64,000 nucleotides of DNA, taken from Actinoplanes sichuanensis (GTDB taxonomy: Bacteria; Actinomycetota; Actinomycetes; Mycobacteriales; Micromonosporaceae). The notes under the pieces are model-generated. The model did not search any database and was not told where the DNA came from. It was given only the letters and a program-made list of their open reading frames with translations. This document shows, piece after piece, positions 1 to 8,796 of this stretch. Each line of letters opens with the position of its first letter. Positions within the stretch are counted from its first letter, which is position 1. Location: NCBI RefSeq assembly GCF_033097365.1, contig NZ_AP028461.1:11931501-11995500 (forward strand), read 5' to 3'. The position numbers and the translations under genes were made by a program.

Positions 1-594
1 TTTCTGCGGTTCCATAAGGACGCCCGGTTGTATGCGGCGTGGGGACTCGCGATTGTCGCCGGGTTGCGGCGTGGTGAGCTGGCCGGCTTGAAGTGGGCGA
101 AGGTTGATCTGGAGTTGGGGATCGTGTACGTCCACAATCAGCGCACGATCAGTGGCAAGAAGGTGATCGAGAAGTCGCCGAAGGGCAAGAGCCGGCGGGC
201 GGTCGCGATCGGGCCGGCGATGGTGAAGGTGCTGCGTGCTCATAAGGCGCGGCAGGCGCAGGAGAAGGCGGAGGCCGGTCTTCTGTACCACGACTACGAC
301 TACGTGTTCCCTCGTGAGGATGGGGAGCCGTATTACCCGCGGTACTTCACGGACATGTGGGAGAAGGCCTGTGTTGAGGCCGGGGTGCCGGAGATCGTGT
401 TGCACGATGCGCGGCATACGTCGGCGACGGCGGGCGCGGATGCGGGTGTGCCGGAGCATGTGATGCAGAAGCGGCTGGGTCATGCGGATGCGCGGACGAC
501 GCGTGAGGTGTACACGCATGTGTTGCCGGAGAGCGAGCGTCGGGCTGCGGAGTTGATGGACTCGGCGTTGGGGGAGTGGGACGAGGCGGCCTGA
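1..594 (+). CDS. Tyrosine recombinase/integrase, C-terminal part (5' end outside window)
   Basis: The frame is open from the first base, so the N-terminal arm-binding part lies outside the window; a TTG at 28 is only an internal codon. The visible part is the catalytic domain of a phage-type integrase. The first catalytic Arg is in GLRRGELAGLKW, the HxxR box is HDARHTSATAGADAGV, followed by RLGHADARTTREVYTHV with the Tyr nucleophile. Such enzymes recombine attP with attB, usually at tRNA or tmRNA genes. A tmRNA 3'-end fragment lies 2.8 kb downstream and an excisionase-like gene lies between, which fits an element end. Family assignment is safe; which att site it uses is inferred. Confidence 0.93.
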   Translation, partial: FLRFHKDARLYAAWGLAIVAGLRRGELAGLKWAKVDLELGIVYVHNQRTISGKKVIEKSPKGKSRRAVAIGPAMVKVLRAHKARQAQEKAEAGLLYHDYDYVFPREDGEPYYPRYFTDMWEKACVEAGVPEIVLHDARHTSATAGADAGVPEHVMQKRLGHADARTTREVYTHVLPESERRAAELMDSALGEWDEAA

Positions 595-655
595 CCGCTC
601 GGGTGCTGGGTGTTCTGGAGCGTCCTGGAGTTGTCGTGGATCCGAGTGCTTGTGG

Positions 656-687
656 GGCTGGGGTGGGCTGATCGGCCCGCCCCAGCC
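656..687. terminator. Hairpin between convergent genes
   Basis: GGCTGGGG (656-663) pairs with CCCCAGCC (680-687), and inside it GGGC pairs with GCCC. It lies between the end of the integrase (594) and the end of the minus-strand gene (699), so it probably terminates both. No T-run is present. Confidence 0.55.
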
Positions 688-698
688 TCGTGCAGGTC

Positions 699-1688
699 TC
701 AGCTGACTTCGTCGTGGCGTTCGGCTACCACGAAGCGGGTGCCGGCCAGGAGTTCACCGGTGGGTGTCTTGGCCCAGGTGGTGAGTATGTCGGGTTGGTT
801 CGTACACAGCTTCAGGAAGTCGACGATCTGCTCGGGTGTCGGAGGCTTGGTCAGGTGGCAGTCCAGGATGTGTTCGTTGGTAGCTGTGCCGCCGTTCTCG
901 TCGTAGTCGTCGTTGTCGGGGATCCACCGCTGCAGCTCGATGGTCCATCCGCTGCTGCTCCGCTTGTCGGGGTGCGGTGCGGCGACTTCGACGAAGTATC
1001 GCTCGCTGTTGTCGGGGTCTTCGCTGATCGAGAGGTATTCCGGCTCGAACCGGCAGAACAGGCTGTCGTGTAGGTGGTGGGCCGCGGCCAGCAGTCGGAG
1101 GTCTTCGATCCCGCGGTGCAGAAGCATCCTGGGGAAGCGTTGTTCGGCCTCGTCGAGCCGCTCTCGGTAGTTGTCGGTCAGTTCTTCCATGCCGCCGCCG
1201 ATTAGCACCGCGGGATGGCTGTGGTCCCAGATCCTCTGGTTGTCGGCGCCGGCGACGCTGTGCTTCGACGGCTTGGCGCGCAGGTATACGACTTCGGTGT
1301 GCAGCTCTGTGGTGATGGCGGTGCGAATCGGGGCGGGTAGGTCGGCGGTGGCGTCGTCAAGGTCGGCCAGTGCGTGGTTGAGAAGGACTTTGACGTACTC
1401 GTACCAGAAGCTGTGGGTGCCTCGAAGGAGCGCGTTTCGCGTTTCGGGGTCGGCGAGCGCGTCGAGGTGGTCGGCTGGGTAGCGGCGGAAGTTGCCGTCG
1501 CGGTCGTCGTGGGTGTGCATCGGGATGGTCGCGCAGGCGGAGACGCGGTTGAGGGCGTCGACGATCGGTGTCGCGGTTGCGGTGTCGTTGACGCTGGTGA
1601 CGGTCGAGGAGGCGAGGCCGCTGGCGGTGTGGTGGGTGGCCAGGATTTGGACTCTGCCGCGGGACGGGTGTTGCGAGTAGATGGCCAT
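699..1688 (-). CDS. Hypothetical protein (329 aa), cytoplasmic
   Basis: I do not recognise this protein. The frame is long, its codon use matches neighbouring genes, and it has no signal peptide or membrane segment. It begins MAIYSQHPSRGRVQILATHH and is rich in His, Asp and Trp, with many Asp/Glu in the middle and C-terminal third (SISEDPDNSERYFVEVAAPH, WIPDNDDYDENGG). It is convergent with the integrase, sharing the hairpin at 656-687. It may be cargo of the element at the left end. The two overlapping antisense frames in this stretch look like shadows. Confidence 0.6.
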   Translation of the reverse strand: MAIYSQHPSRGRVQILATHHTASGLASSTVTSVNDTATATPIVDALNRVSACATIPMHTHDDRDGNFRRYPADHLDALADPETRNALLRGTHSFWYEYVKVLLNHALADLDDATADLPAPIRTAITTELHTEVVYLRAKPSKHSVAGADNQRIWDHSHPAVLIGGGMEELTDNYRERLDEAEQRFPRMLLHRGIEDLRLLAAAHHLHDSLFCRFEPEYLSISEDPDNSERYFVEVAAPHPDKRSSSGWTIELQRWIPDNDDYDENGGTATNEHILDCHLTKPPTPEQIVDFLKLCTNQPDILTTWAKTPTGELLAGTRFVVAERHDEVS

Positions 1689-1943
1689 CGGGTTGCCTTC
1701 CGTACGGCGTGCCCGCGCACGGGCATGCCGAAGGTGAGTGAGGACGGTGGCGAGTGGTGGCGAGGGCGCGATCCGACGCTCCGTACCCGGTGAGAAGTGG
1801 TGGTGGCTCAGGTCCGATTCCGAGCTCCGTACCAGCGGCCACCGTACATCGATGTGCCCCGGACTGCCATCGACGTTGATGTCGAACCCGCCGAGCCGGC
1901 CTTGCCGCGACGGACGTCATGGCGTGGGTCAACGGTGCAGCGC

Positions 1944-1970
1944 GACAACCAGGGACAACCGGAGACAACT
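1944..1970 (+). repeat. 10-bp direct-repeat array, copy A (GACAACC x2 + GACAACT)
   Basis: Units GACAACC at 1944 and 1954 and GACAACT at 1964 are spaced exactly 10 bp apart and followed by ATC. It lies 113 bp upstream of the small HTH gene at 2083. The same array occurs at 3693, 10144 and 27470. The one-turn spacing suggests cooperative binding of a protein on one face of the helix. Confidence 0.85.
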
Positions 1971-2082
1971 ATCAGTTGGTCTCTTCCTGTGTTGCCCTTG
2001 ATCCAGCAGATTCGCGGCGTGACGGCGGGTTCGTGAACCGTTGCGATCTGCATACTCGCGATCACTGGTGAGGGGGAGCCGG

Positions 2083-2310
2083 ATGGCGAAACGAAAATGG
2101 ACGGTGGCGGAGGTCCGCACGCTCGGCACCGTGACCGATGTCGAGACGGCTGCGTCGGTGCTGGGCATCGGACGTACGACGGCCTATCGGCTGGCGAGGT
2201 CGGCGTCTTTTCCCGTGCCTGTGCTGAGGGTCGGCCATCGCTACGTGGTCGCAGTGGAGAACCTTCTCAAAGCCATCGGTGCTGATAGCGGGGCTGATCC
2301 GGCTGTGTGA
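2083..2310 (+). CDS. Small helix-turn-helix protein, excisionase/MerR-like
   Basis: A 75-residue basic protein beginning MAKRKWTVAEVRTLGTVTDV. Residues about 18-45 (ETAASVLGIGRTTAYRLARS) form a helix-turn-helix followed by the wing-like RVGHRYVVAVENLLKAIGA, the usual layout of excisionase and BldC-like winged-helix proteins. I chose the ATG at 2083 because GGGGGAG lies just upstream; a longer frame begins at 2041. Its position next to an integrase and an att-like site suggests a recombination directionality factor or regulator of excision. Repeat array A lies upstream, and such proteins commonly bind head-to-tail direct repeats, so it is a candidate ligand of that array (inference). Confidence 0.75.
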   Translation: MAKRKWTVAEVRTLGTVTDVETAASVLGIGRTTAYRLARSASFPVPVLRVGHRYVVAVENLLKAIGADSGADPAV

Positions 2311-2443
2311 CGGTCTTCCACGGCTGTCGAGTCACGTAGTGCATGTACGGGATGCGACCTTTCTTGCAGCCTATTCGACCTTTTTGGAGGACAGGCGAGG
2401 CGTGGCCCTGTCCCTCGAACGACTTAAGAGAGAGGTTTGAGAG

Positions 2444-3184
2444 ATGAGCGGCTCTTATGATCCGGCTATGGGCGAACAAGAACCGACTGGCCGGTCCGGC
2501 GAGCGACGGCAGCCTGACGTCGGCGACTCGGAGGTCGACTGGCGCGTCGAAGTGCTTCGCCATGCGGTCTTGCTCCGTGCTTTTGAACCGGACGTCTTCG
2601 TTGTCGAGGAGGAGAAGGGGGAGGCCGCTGGCCTGGCCGCGGGGGCGTTGGTGCTCGCGTCGACTTATGTCATCGACGAGTTGTTCGAGGACCTCAGAAC
2701 GCTGGCGGAGAACGGCGGCACAGTCGCGGACAACGATGGCTTCTTGGTCCTGGAGGACCTGCCTCCACGGTTCGCCCACCACTACGACGGCCGCTTCGCA
2801 CGCAAGTTCCTCGTCGCGACGGTCGCCATCACCGGCCGTCTTTCCGCCGAGCAGTGGTCATCGCCGGCCTCCGTCGCCGAAGCGCTTGCCCTGCACGTGG
2901 TGACCGAACGTGCGAAGTACCTTCTGATCGACCACGGATTCGTCACGAAGGAACAGGTCAGGGACTTCTACAGCGGATTCCAGGACGCTGCATTCGACGA
3001 CGTCGACCACGAGCTGCTCTATCAAGGGAACGCTGACGGGTTCGAGGAAGACGATGACATCTCGACCCAACTCGGCCTGGCGGACATGCGCATCGGATCG
3101 TGGTTTGAGGAATTCGACGGGTCTGACGCCAGCGTCCACCCCTTCACGATCGACGTCGCCGTGCCCGAACCTCACGGGAGCTGA
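2444..3184 (+). CDS. Hypothetical acidic protein (246 aa)
   Basis: Not recognised. It starts at the ATG preceded by GAGAGG. It is strongly acidic at both ends and mainly helical in the middle, including the stretch from AGLAAGALVLASTYVIDELF. No secretion signal, metal site or nucleotide-binding motif is visible. The C-terminal part (from about residue 180) is Asp/Glu rich (DDVDHELLYQGNADGFEEDD). It stands alone between the HTH gene and the tmRNA fragment, so it may be cargo of the left-end element. Confidence 0.6.
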   Translation: MSGSYDPAMGEQEPTGRSGERRQPDVGDSEVDWRVEVLRHAVLLRAFEPDVFVVEEEKGEAAGLAAGALVLASTYVIDELFEDLRTLAENGGTVADNDGFLVLEDLPPRFAHHYDGRFARKFLVATVAITGRLSAEQWSSPASVAEALALHVVTERAKYLLIDHGFVTKEQVRDFYSGFQDAAFDDVDHELLYQGNADGFEEDDDISTQLGLADMRIGSWFEEFDGSDASVHPFTIDVAVPEPHGS

Positions 3185-3361
3185 ACGTCGTTGACCGGTA
3201 GGGTCGGCCAGATTCATCCGGGCTCAAGCTGAAGTCGGTGCGCGGTGCGACGTCACGCACCTGATCGGGGGCTGCTTGAGCCCGGCTGGGTCGGTTACAA
3301 TTAGGAGAGGCCTTCGGCCACCGGGTAACGGCGCGCCGCGTGACACACTGGCAGTGTGGGG

Positions 3362-3391
3362 GTCAGGGGTTCGAGTCCCCTCAGCTCCACC
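3362..3391 (+). other. ssrA: tmRNA (ssrA) 3'-end fragment, probable attachment site
   Basis: A T-arm (AGGGG, loop TTCGAGT, CCCCT) is followed directly by CAGCTCC-A-CC, the typical 3' acceptor strand of bacterial tmRNA. No tag-coding region or tmRNA D-like arm lies upstream, so this is only the 3' end. Integrative elements that use ssrA rebuild the gene at one end and leave such a 3' duplicate at the other. A GGGGCTG that could pair with CAGCTCC occurs at 3268-3274, but the sequence between does not look like tmRNA. The strong terminator after it fits the native end of the gene. Confidence 0.7.
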
Positions 3392-3410
3392 CTTTCTGAG
3401 CAGGGAAAAC

Positions 3411-3451
3411 GCACCGTTCCTCTATCCTAAGAGGACGGTGCGGATTTTTTT
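3411..3451 (+). terminator. Rho-independent terminator after tmRNA fragment
   Basis: A near-perfect stem: GCACCG-T-TCCTCT (3411-3423) with AGAGGA-CGGTGC (3430-3441), loop of about 6 nt, then GGA and seven T residues (3445-3451). This is the clearest intrinsic terminator in the window and is probably the native ssrA terminator. Confidence 0.9.
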
Positions 3452-3692
3452 GTGCACAGATGTGAACATCTGCAAGCCCCTGAAGGTGTGACACCCGTTC
3501 GAGGAAAACCGCCCCTAGATCGCGCCGAAATCGCTCTGAGCTGCGGAAACTCGCCAAAATCTGGGATGTTCGCACGTGTTCCCACGTCGGCCATTGTCGC
3601 CCAAAGGGCGGAATGTAGTGACGCGTATCACAGCAGGGCCGGGCGGGCGGCACTCGGTTGAGTGACCCAATCGCGCCCTGGTCGGACGGTGG

Positions 3693-3719
3693 GACAACCG
3701 GGGACCACCGCGGACAACT
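3693..3719 (+). repeat. 10-bp direct-repeat array, copy B
   Basis: GACAACC (3693), GACCACC (3703) and GACAACT (3713) at exact 10-bp spacing, followed by ATC as in copy A. It lies about 190 bp upstream of the HTH gene at 3907. The middle unit has one substitution. The rest of 3452-3906 shows no supportable gene. Confidence 0.85.
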
Positions 3720-3906
3720 ATCCCCTGTCCCAGCAGTCGATCACGCTGCTTTAAGTACCAGAGTTCCTGCCGGTGCCTCACGAGGTCTGTGAACGGCCTC
3801 TCCTCGGCGGCGGGCCACGACTTGACGCCTAACCGTGAGCCAGCATGCCCGAGTCCCACCGATCAGGTTCTGGTGCGTAGGCCACTCGAAGTGATCGGAG
3901 GACCTC

Positions 3907-4209
3907 GTGACGGAGAAGGGGCAGGCAAAGCCGGCAGCGAACCCGACTGCCGCAGACGACGAGCAATGGGAGTACACGGTCACGGAAGTGGCCCAGCGGC
4001 TCCGGGTCTCGAAGCGATGGCTGCTGGAGCAGTGCCGGACCGGCCGCGTCGAGCACGTGCACATGGCACGCAAGCGCAAGTTCACACGCGCCCAGGTCGA
4101 CAAACTCCTGAGCAAGCACACGGTGATTCCTGCCGAGCAGAAGGCACGCGACAAGTCCGTCAATCGCATCGCGGCCAGGGTCCAGAGGGATCGCGGCCGA
4201 CCGCGGTGA
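3907..4209 (+). CDS. Helix-turn-helix DNA-binding protein, excisionase family (100 aa)
   Basis: A GTG start preceded by GGAGGAC. The HTH lies at about residues 27-65: YTVTEVAQRLRVSKRWLLEQ, then GRVEHVHMARKRKFTRAQ, matching the excisionase/MerR_17 fold in which a helix-turn-helix is followed by a basic wing. The tail is basic. It precedes the prim-pol/helicase gene and follows repeat array B. In actinobacterial integrative elements such proteins act as excisionase or control the replication gene. The exact role cannot be told from sequence. Confidence 0.75.
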   Translation: MTEKGQAKPAANPTAADDEQWEYTVTEVAQRLRVSKRWLLEQCRTGRVEHVHMARKRKFTRAQVDKLLSKHTVIPAEQKARDKSVNRIAARVQRDRGRPR

Positions 4210-4387
4210 TGACACCTTGCGCGGTTGAACGCCACAAGGGGTGATGTGGGGGTCGCCGGTCCTTCGCAGCTGATCGCTGCCACGATCCGGCGGCTCGATA
4301 GCGGCTGCCTCGTCGGCGACTCCCTCATCGTACCCGATCAGCTCATCCCGGATGGATACCTCACCGGGAGCACTCGATGGGGAACGG

Positions 4388-6859
4388 GTGAATCAACAAC
4401 CAGATACACAAGCCGCTGCGCTTGCCTGGCACGATGCCGGCTGCGCAGTCATCCCGATCAGAGCCGACGGCAGCAAGGCACCCCTCGTGCCCTGGCGCCG
4501 CTACCAGAACGAACGCGCGAGCCGCGAGGAGGTCCAAGCCTGGTTCGCCGGCAGTCCGCCGGGCATGGCCGTGCTGTGCGGTGCCGCCTCCGGCAACCTG
4601 GAGATGCTGGAACTAGAAGGCCGGGCTGTCACCGAAGGATTGGCACGCCAGCTTGTCATGCTGGTGGAAGCAGCCGGGCTCAGCGAGCTCTGGCAGCGGA
4701 TCGCCGTCGACGGCTACACGGAACGAACGCCATCAGGCGGAGTGCATCTGCTCTACCGCGTCGACGGTGGACCGGTCGGTCGGAACCTCAAGCTGACCCG
4801 CCGAGCCGCCACCGAGGGAGAACTCGCAGTCGATCCGGCCGACAAGATCAAAACCTTGGCCGAGACCCGCGGCGAGGGTGGCTACACGATCGTTGCACCA
4901 TCGCACGGGACGGTCCATGAGAGCCGGCGGCCATGGGTCGCCATCGGTGACTCGGCGCCTGGCCGTATTCCTACTTTGACGACGGCCGAGCGTGATGCGC
5001 TACTGGCGGTGGTGCGGTCGCTGGATGCGATGCCGCCTCCCGCGCCGGTCCCGTCGCCCAGGCCGAAACCGTTGGACGCTTCCGGGTTGGCGCCGGGTGA
5101 TGACTTCGAGAGCCGTACTGACTGGACAGCCATCTTGGAGCCGGCGGGGTGGGTGTTGGTATCGCAGCTCGGTCGTACGCGGTACTGGCGGCGTCCGGGA
5201 AAGGCCGCCGGGATCTCGGCGACGACCGGGCGCGCGGATGATCGCGACAGATTGTGGGTCTTCTCCAGCAGTACGGTCTTCGACGTTGAGCGTCCGATTA
5301 CCAAGTTCCGGGCCTACGCGGTGCTGCACCACGGCGGTGACCACAGCGCTGCGGCGCGAGCGCTGCGGGCGGGCGGCTTCGGTGGCGCCCGAACAGTGGA
5401 ACTAGCAGAGCCCGCGACGAGCAAAGGCGGTGCGGCCCCGAACGCTGGCACTGTTGGACGGGCCGTGCAGGTTGTTGCGGAGGCGGTACCGCATGTGGCG
5501 GCCTGGGGGCCGACAGAGGATGGCCTTGCCCGGGCTCTGGTGGCTCATCATGGGCACGAGTTGCGGTATTGCCCGCAGCGCGGGATGTGGCTGCGCTGGG
5601 TAGGGCATCGCTGGGCGTGGGATGACGAGGAGTGGCATCGGGAGCTGGTGCGAGCGCTGGCCCGAGAGCTGCCGTCAGTAGGGCCGTGGCGCCGGTTCCG
5701 GGCACAGGCGCTGTCGGCGGGCGGGGTGTCGGGTGTGATCCGGCTGGCACGGTCGGACCCGGGGATCACCGTCGGGATCGATCGGCTGGACGCGCGCCCG
5801 TACGAATTGAACACGCCAGGCGGGGTGGTGGATCTGCGCACCGCTGCGCTCACCCCCTCTGATCCGGCGCTGCTGCACACCAGGAGCACGGTCGCAGCCC
5901 CGGACTTTGATCGGCGTTCGGACGCGTTCGATCGGTTCCTCGAGGACACCTTCGCCGAGGACACGGCGTTGGCCGGCTATGTGCAGCGGCTGGTGGGTGT
6001 CTCCGCGATCGGTGTGGTGCTGGAGCAGTTGCTGCCGTTCGCGGTGGGCCCGGGAGCGAATGGCAAGAGCACCCTGCTGGAGGCGGGAATGCACGCGCTG
6101 GGCCGGGGCGAAGGCGGGTATGCGTCTGCCGCTTCGGCGGAGATGCTGATGGTGCGCAAGCACGCTGAGCATCCGGCGGAGTTGGCGCAGCTCGCGGGTA
6201 CCCGGCTGGTGGTGTGTACGGAGCTTGATGAAGGTCAGCGGTTCGCGGAGGCTCGTGTCAAGCAGTTGACCGGCCGGGACTCGATCAACGCGCGGTTCAT
6301 GCGCCGGGACTTTTTCACGTTCTTGCCGAGCCACACGCTGTGGTTGCTGGCTAACCATCTGCCTGCGGCGCGGGCTGGTGGGCCGGCGTTCTGGCGGCGG
6401 ATCCGGGTACTTCCGTTCGTCAATATTGTGCCGCCTGAGCGACAGATCAAGAAGTTGGGCGAAATCCTGGCGCAGGACGCACCGGCGGTGCTGGCTTGGA
6501 TCGTGGCGGGAGCGGCTGCCTATCACTCGGATGGGTTGCAGGAACCGGCGTCGGTATCCGCGGCAACCGCAGCCTACGCGCGTGACCAGGACACGGTCGG
6601 GCGTTTCGTGGAGGAGATGTGCCGCCACGGGGAGGCCGCAGAGACGCTGCGGGTGCCAACGACAGTGCTGCGTGACGCCTACGAGCAGTGGTGTGAGCAG
6701 GCCGGTGAGCGAGCGGTCTCGGCGAAACGGCTGACGCAGGAGCTGCGCCGATTCGGGGTGGTGGATGCGCGGGGTGGCAAGGGGCGCCGCTTCTACGAGG
6801 GGATCGCGCTGCTGGATTTCGAGGACGGGCAGCAGGCTCTGCTGGGGCGTGCGTCGTGA
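4388..6859 (+). CDS. Bifunctional DNA primase/polymerase fused to P4-type SF3 helicase
   Basis: About 823 residues from the GTG at 4388, where prim-pol homology begins almost at once (AALAWHDAGCAVIPI); an ATG at 4352 gives 12 more residues. Residues about 1-210 form the archaeo-eukaryotic-type prim-pol domain. A D5-like linker precedes an SF3/P4-family helicase, with Walker A GPGANGKST near residue 555, a Walker B-like LVVCTELDEG near 607 and a downstream WLLANHLP segment. It should prime and unwind DNA at an element-encoded origin. Prim-pol replication proteins are typical of some actinomycete integrative elements. The flanking inverted repeat at 6866-6993 is a candidate origin. Confidence 0.9.
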   Translation: MNQQPDTQAAALAWHDAGCAVIPIRADGSKAPLVPWRRYQNERASREEVQAWFAGSPPGMAVLCGAASGNLEMLELEGRAVTEGLARQLVMLVEAAGLSELWQRIAVDGYTERTPSGGVHLLYRVDGGPVGRNLKLTRRAATEGELAVDPADKIKTLAETRGEGGYTIVAPSHGTVHESRRPWVAIGDSAPGRIPTLTTAERDALLAVVRSLDAMPPPAPVPSPRPKPLDASGLAPGDDFESRTDWTAILEPAGWVLVSQLGRTRYWRRPGKAAGISATTGRADDRDRLWVFSSSTVFDVERPITKFRAYAVLHHGGDHSAAARALRAGGFGGARTVELAEPATSKGGAAPNAGTVGRAVQVVAEAVPHVAAWGPTEDGLARALVAHHGHELRYCPQRGMWLRWVGHRWAWDDEEWHRELVRALARELPSVGPWRRFRAQALSAGGVSGVIRLARSDPGITVGIDRLDARPYELNTPGGVVDLRTAALTPSDPALLHTRSTVAAPDFDRRSDAFDRFLEDTFAEDTALAGYVQRLVGVSAIGVVLEQLLPFAVGPGANGKSTLLEAGMHALGRGEGGYASAASAEMLMVRKHAEHPAELAQLAGTRLVVCTELDEGQRFAEARVKQLTGRDSINARFMRRDFFTFLPSHTLWLLANHLPAARAGGPAFWRRIRVLPFVNIVPPERQIKKLGEILAQDAPAVLAWIVAGAAAYHSDGLQEPASVSAATAAYARDQDTVGRFVEEMCRHGEAAETLRVPTTVLRDAYEQWCEQAGERAVSAKRLTQELRRFGVVDARGGKGRRFYEGIALLDFEDGQQALLGRAS

Positions 6860-6865
6860 GCGGCG

Positions 6866-6993
6866 GGGTGACAGGTGACAGGTGTGCCGGCATTTCCCGG
6901 TTGACGGCCTTACGCGCGCGGGCGCGCGAGCGTGTGACGCGCGCACGGAGTCGAAGAACCGGCTTCTGGCGCCTCATCTGTCACCTGTCACCC
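6866..6993. repeat. 15-bp inverted repeat of GTGACAG units, candidate replication origin
   Basis: GGTGACAGGTGACAG (6866-6880) is an exact inverted repeat of CTGTCACCTGTCACC (6979-6993); each arm contains a tandem GTGACAG. Between them lies a CGCG-rich palindromic stretch near 6912-6930. It lies directly after the replication gene, where iteron-type origins often sit. Origin function is inference; it may also act as a terminator or operator. The rest of 6994-7109 shows nothing further. Confidence 0.5.
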
Positions 6994-7109
6994 ATGGGTG
7001 TCGGCGGTAGGACGGGGTGGGCTGTTGCGCCTGGGTTCCAGATCGCCCCTCGCCGGTGACCTGGCGGGGACGACCAAGAGCGGCGTCGATGGTGGGTGCC
7101 CTGTGACGG

Positions 7110-7946
7110 TTAGGTGGGGTGGTCGTCGGCGGGGATGAGCAGCATAAAGCGGGTGCCGGGGGCGCGCATCGGTTCGAGCCCGACGATGTCGACCCGGGTC
7201 ACCTTGCGATGGTGCGGCAGATAGAGGCAGCGCTGGTCGCCGTCAGGATGGAGGTATGTCAGCGGCTGATCCCAGATTTTTCGTGCTTCGTGATTGGTGT
7301 CGAGGATTTCAGTGAGGACTTGTTCGAGTCGTTTGTTGTCCGGGAAACGGGCGCGGGCAGCGCGCATTTGGCCGAGCATTTTCGGTGCCCAATCCGTTCG
7401 CCACTGGTGCAGCTGGGTGCGGGCTTCTGGATAGGTGAAAACCCACCGCATCACGTTGGTCTCATGGCCGTCGACCCAGGGGAACCACTGACGAGCGATG
7501 TCGTTGTAGGCGATGACATCCCACGCTGGATCGGTGATGTAGGCGGGCCAGGGTTGAGCCGCGAGGACGTGCTTGAACGTGGGGGTGGAGCTGACGGCGG
7601 AGGGCAGCCGGGGCGAGGTGGGTTCGTGGCCGGTGGAGAACCAGAACAGCAGTCGCCGTTCGTCGGGTGTCATCCGCAAGGTGTAGGCGACGCGGTCCAG
7701 GAAGTCGCCGGAGTAGTTCTTCGGTTCGCCGCGTTCCAGGCTGCTGTACCAGGCGGTGCTGTAGCCGACCAGGGTGGCGACGAGTTCTTGGCTTACGGTC
7801 CGGCGCCGTGGCCGGCGAGCTGAGTGGGCGCTGAGGCCTGGGATGTCGTCGATGTTGAGTCGTAGCCGGCAGGAGCGAACCAGCGCAGCCAGTTCCTCGT
7901 TCGCGCTGGGAGTGGGCCCGCCGGTCCCCCGTGGACCTGGTGTCAT
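7110..7946 (-). CDS. Xre-family regulator with MmyB-like ligand-binding domain
   Basis: 278 residues. The N-terminal third holds a Cro/CI-type HTH (VSQELVATLVGYSTAWYSSL, then ERGEPKNYSGDFLDRVAYTL). The rest is the MmyB-like domain common in actinomycetes: LLFWFSTG, AYITDPAWDVIAYN, VMRWVFTYPEARTQLHQW. I chose the ATG at 7946 because GAGG lies 6 nt upstream; a TTG at 7979 would extend it. The divergent upstream region holds three TTGCGGA motifs that are likely operators. It probably represses or activates itself or a nearby gene in response to a small ligand. Confidence 0.85.
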   Translation of the reverse strand: MTPGPRGTGGPTPSANEELAALVRSCRLRLNIDDIPGLSAHSARRPRRRTVSQELVATLVGYSTAWYSSLERGEPKNYSGDFLDRVAYTLRMTPDERRLLFWFSTGHEPTSPRLPSAVSSTPTFKHVLAAQPWPAYITDPAWDVIAYNDIARQWFPWVDGHETNVMRWVFTYPEARTQLHQWRTDWAPKMLGQMRAARARFPDNKRLEQVLTEILDTNHEARKIWDQPLTYLHPDGDQRCLYLPHHRKVTRVDIVGLEPMRAPGTRFMLLIPADDHPT

Positions 7947-8048
7947 CTTGACCTCGCGGTACATGCTGCGTCGGCTCAAAGGTGAAGGTGGCTCTTGTTA
8001 GGCGCGTTAACTTAGCAGTGTCGATCATGACGGGGGTGGTCAATTGTG

Positions 8049-8154
8049 TTGCGGAACTATCTGGGGACGGCTTGCCTGTGTGTTCGCTGTGTATTGCGGA
8101 TCCGCAACGGTGCACGCAGTGTGATTGACAATTCATCAACTGTCAGTTGCGGAA
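8049..8154. promoter_or_regulatory. Three TTGCGGA(A/T) sites including a 14-bp palindrome
   Basis: TTGCGGATCCGCAA (8094-8107) is a perfect palindrome, flanked by single half-sites TTGCGGAA at 8049-8056 and 8147-8154. A TTGACA box lies at 8125. The cluster is upstream of the MmyB-type regulator (start 7946) and is probably its operator. The remaining stretch, 8155-8796, holds no gene I can support. Confidence 0.55.
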
Positions 8155-8796
8155 TTCTCAATGGCTGGCTTCGGCGCTCCGTAGCGTGCAGGATATTGGC
8201 TTGATCTTGACGCGGGGGATGCGCTGCTGCTGTTCGTGCTGGTCAGCGACGGGTTGTACTCGGCTTGTCCCACTGCTCGCTCCGGGAGGCGAGGGATGGG
8301 GCAGACCAGGATGCCGACACAGCCAGGCCATGTTCGGCGGCGCATTGACGGGTGTGGGTGCGCCGCGAGGGGGCGTTCCGGATTAGTGACTCAGTGTCAT
8401 GGTCAGCAATCGATGGCTCGACGTAATCGGCGAATGTGATCTCTGCTACAGCTGCGAGTGAGGTTCTCGGCACCTACCGTGGTCCTCGGCGCACAGAGGA
8501 CGGAAGATCACCGTCGCTGTCACGCCAGCTGTCACACCCTCGTCGGTGACGACCTGGCGCGTGGCTCTACCTGGACCGGCGTCCCGCCAGCCGCGAGCCT
8601 CGCGATCTTGTGGGCGCGGCGAGGCGAAACATCAGGGTTCTGAGCTACCAGGGGGTTCAGCGGCCGGGATTGTTCCAACCTGGCGTGGAGAGCGCTCTTC
8701 AACCTGGGGACAAGCGGTTCGATAACTGGGGGCACTACGGAAAGGAGGTTGCGTACGCACGGTCGCGGCAATGCGGTTGATTGACCACTAACGACC

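Noticed and set aside
3268..3391. Complete tmRNA or tRNA with GGGGCTG as 5' acceptor strand
   Set aside because: GGGGCTG at 3268 could pair with CAGCTCC, but only about 120 nt lie between and there is no tag reading frame, D-like arm or anticodon arm.
5675..6946. 423-aa minus-strand frame opposite the helicase gene
   Set aside because: Antisense to conserved helicase motifs; Arg/Pro/His-rich composition typical of a GC-rich shadow frame.
8147..8796. Several short frames between the two regulators
   Set aside because: None has a good start, domain or codon pattern; treated as non-coding.
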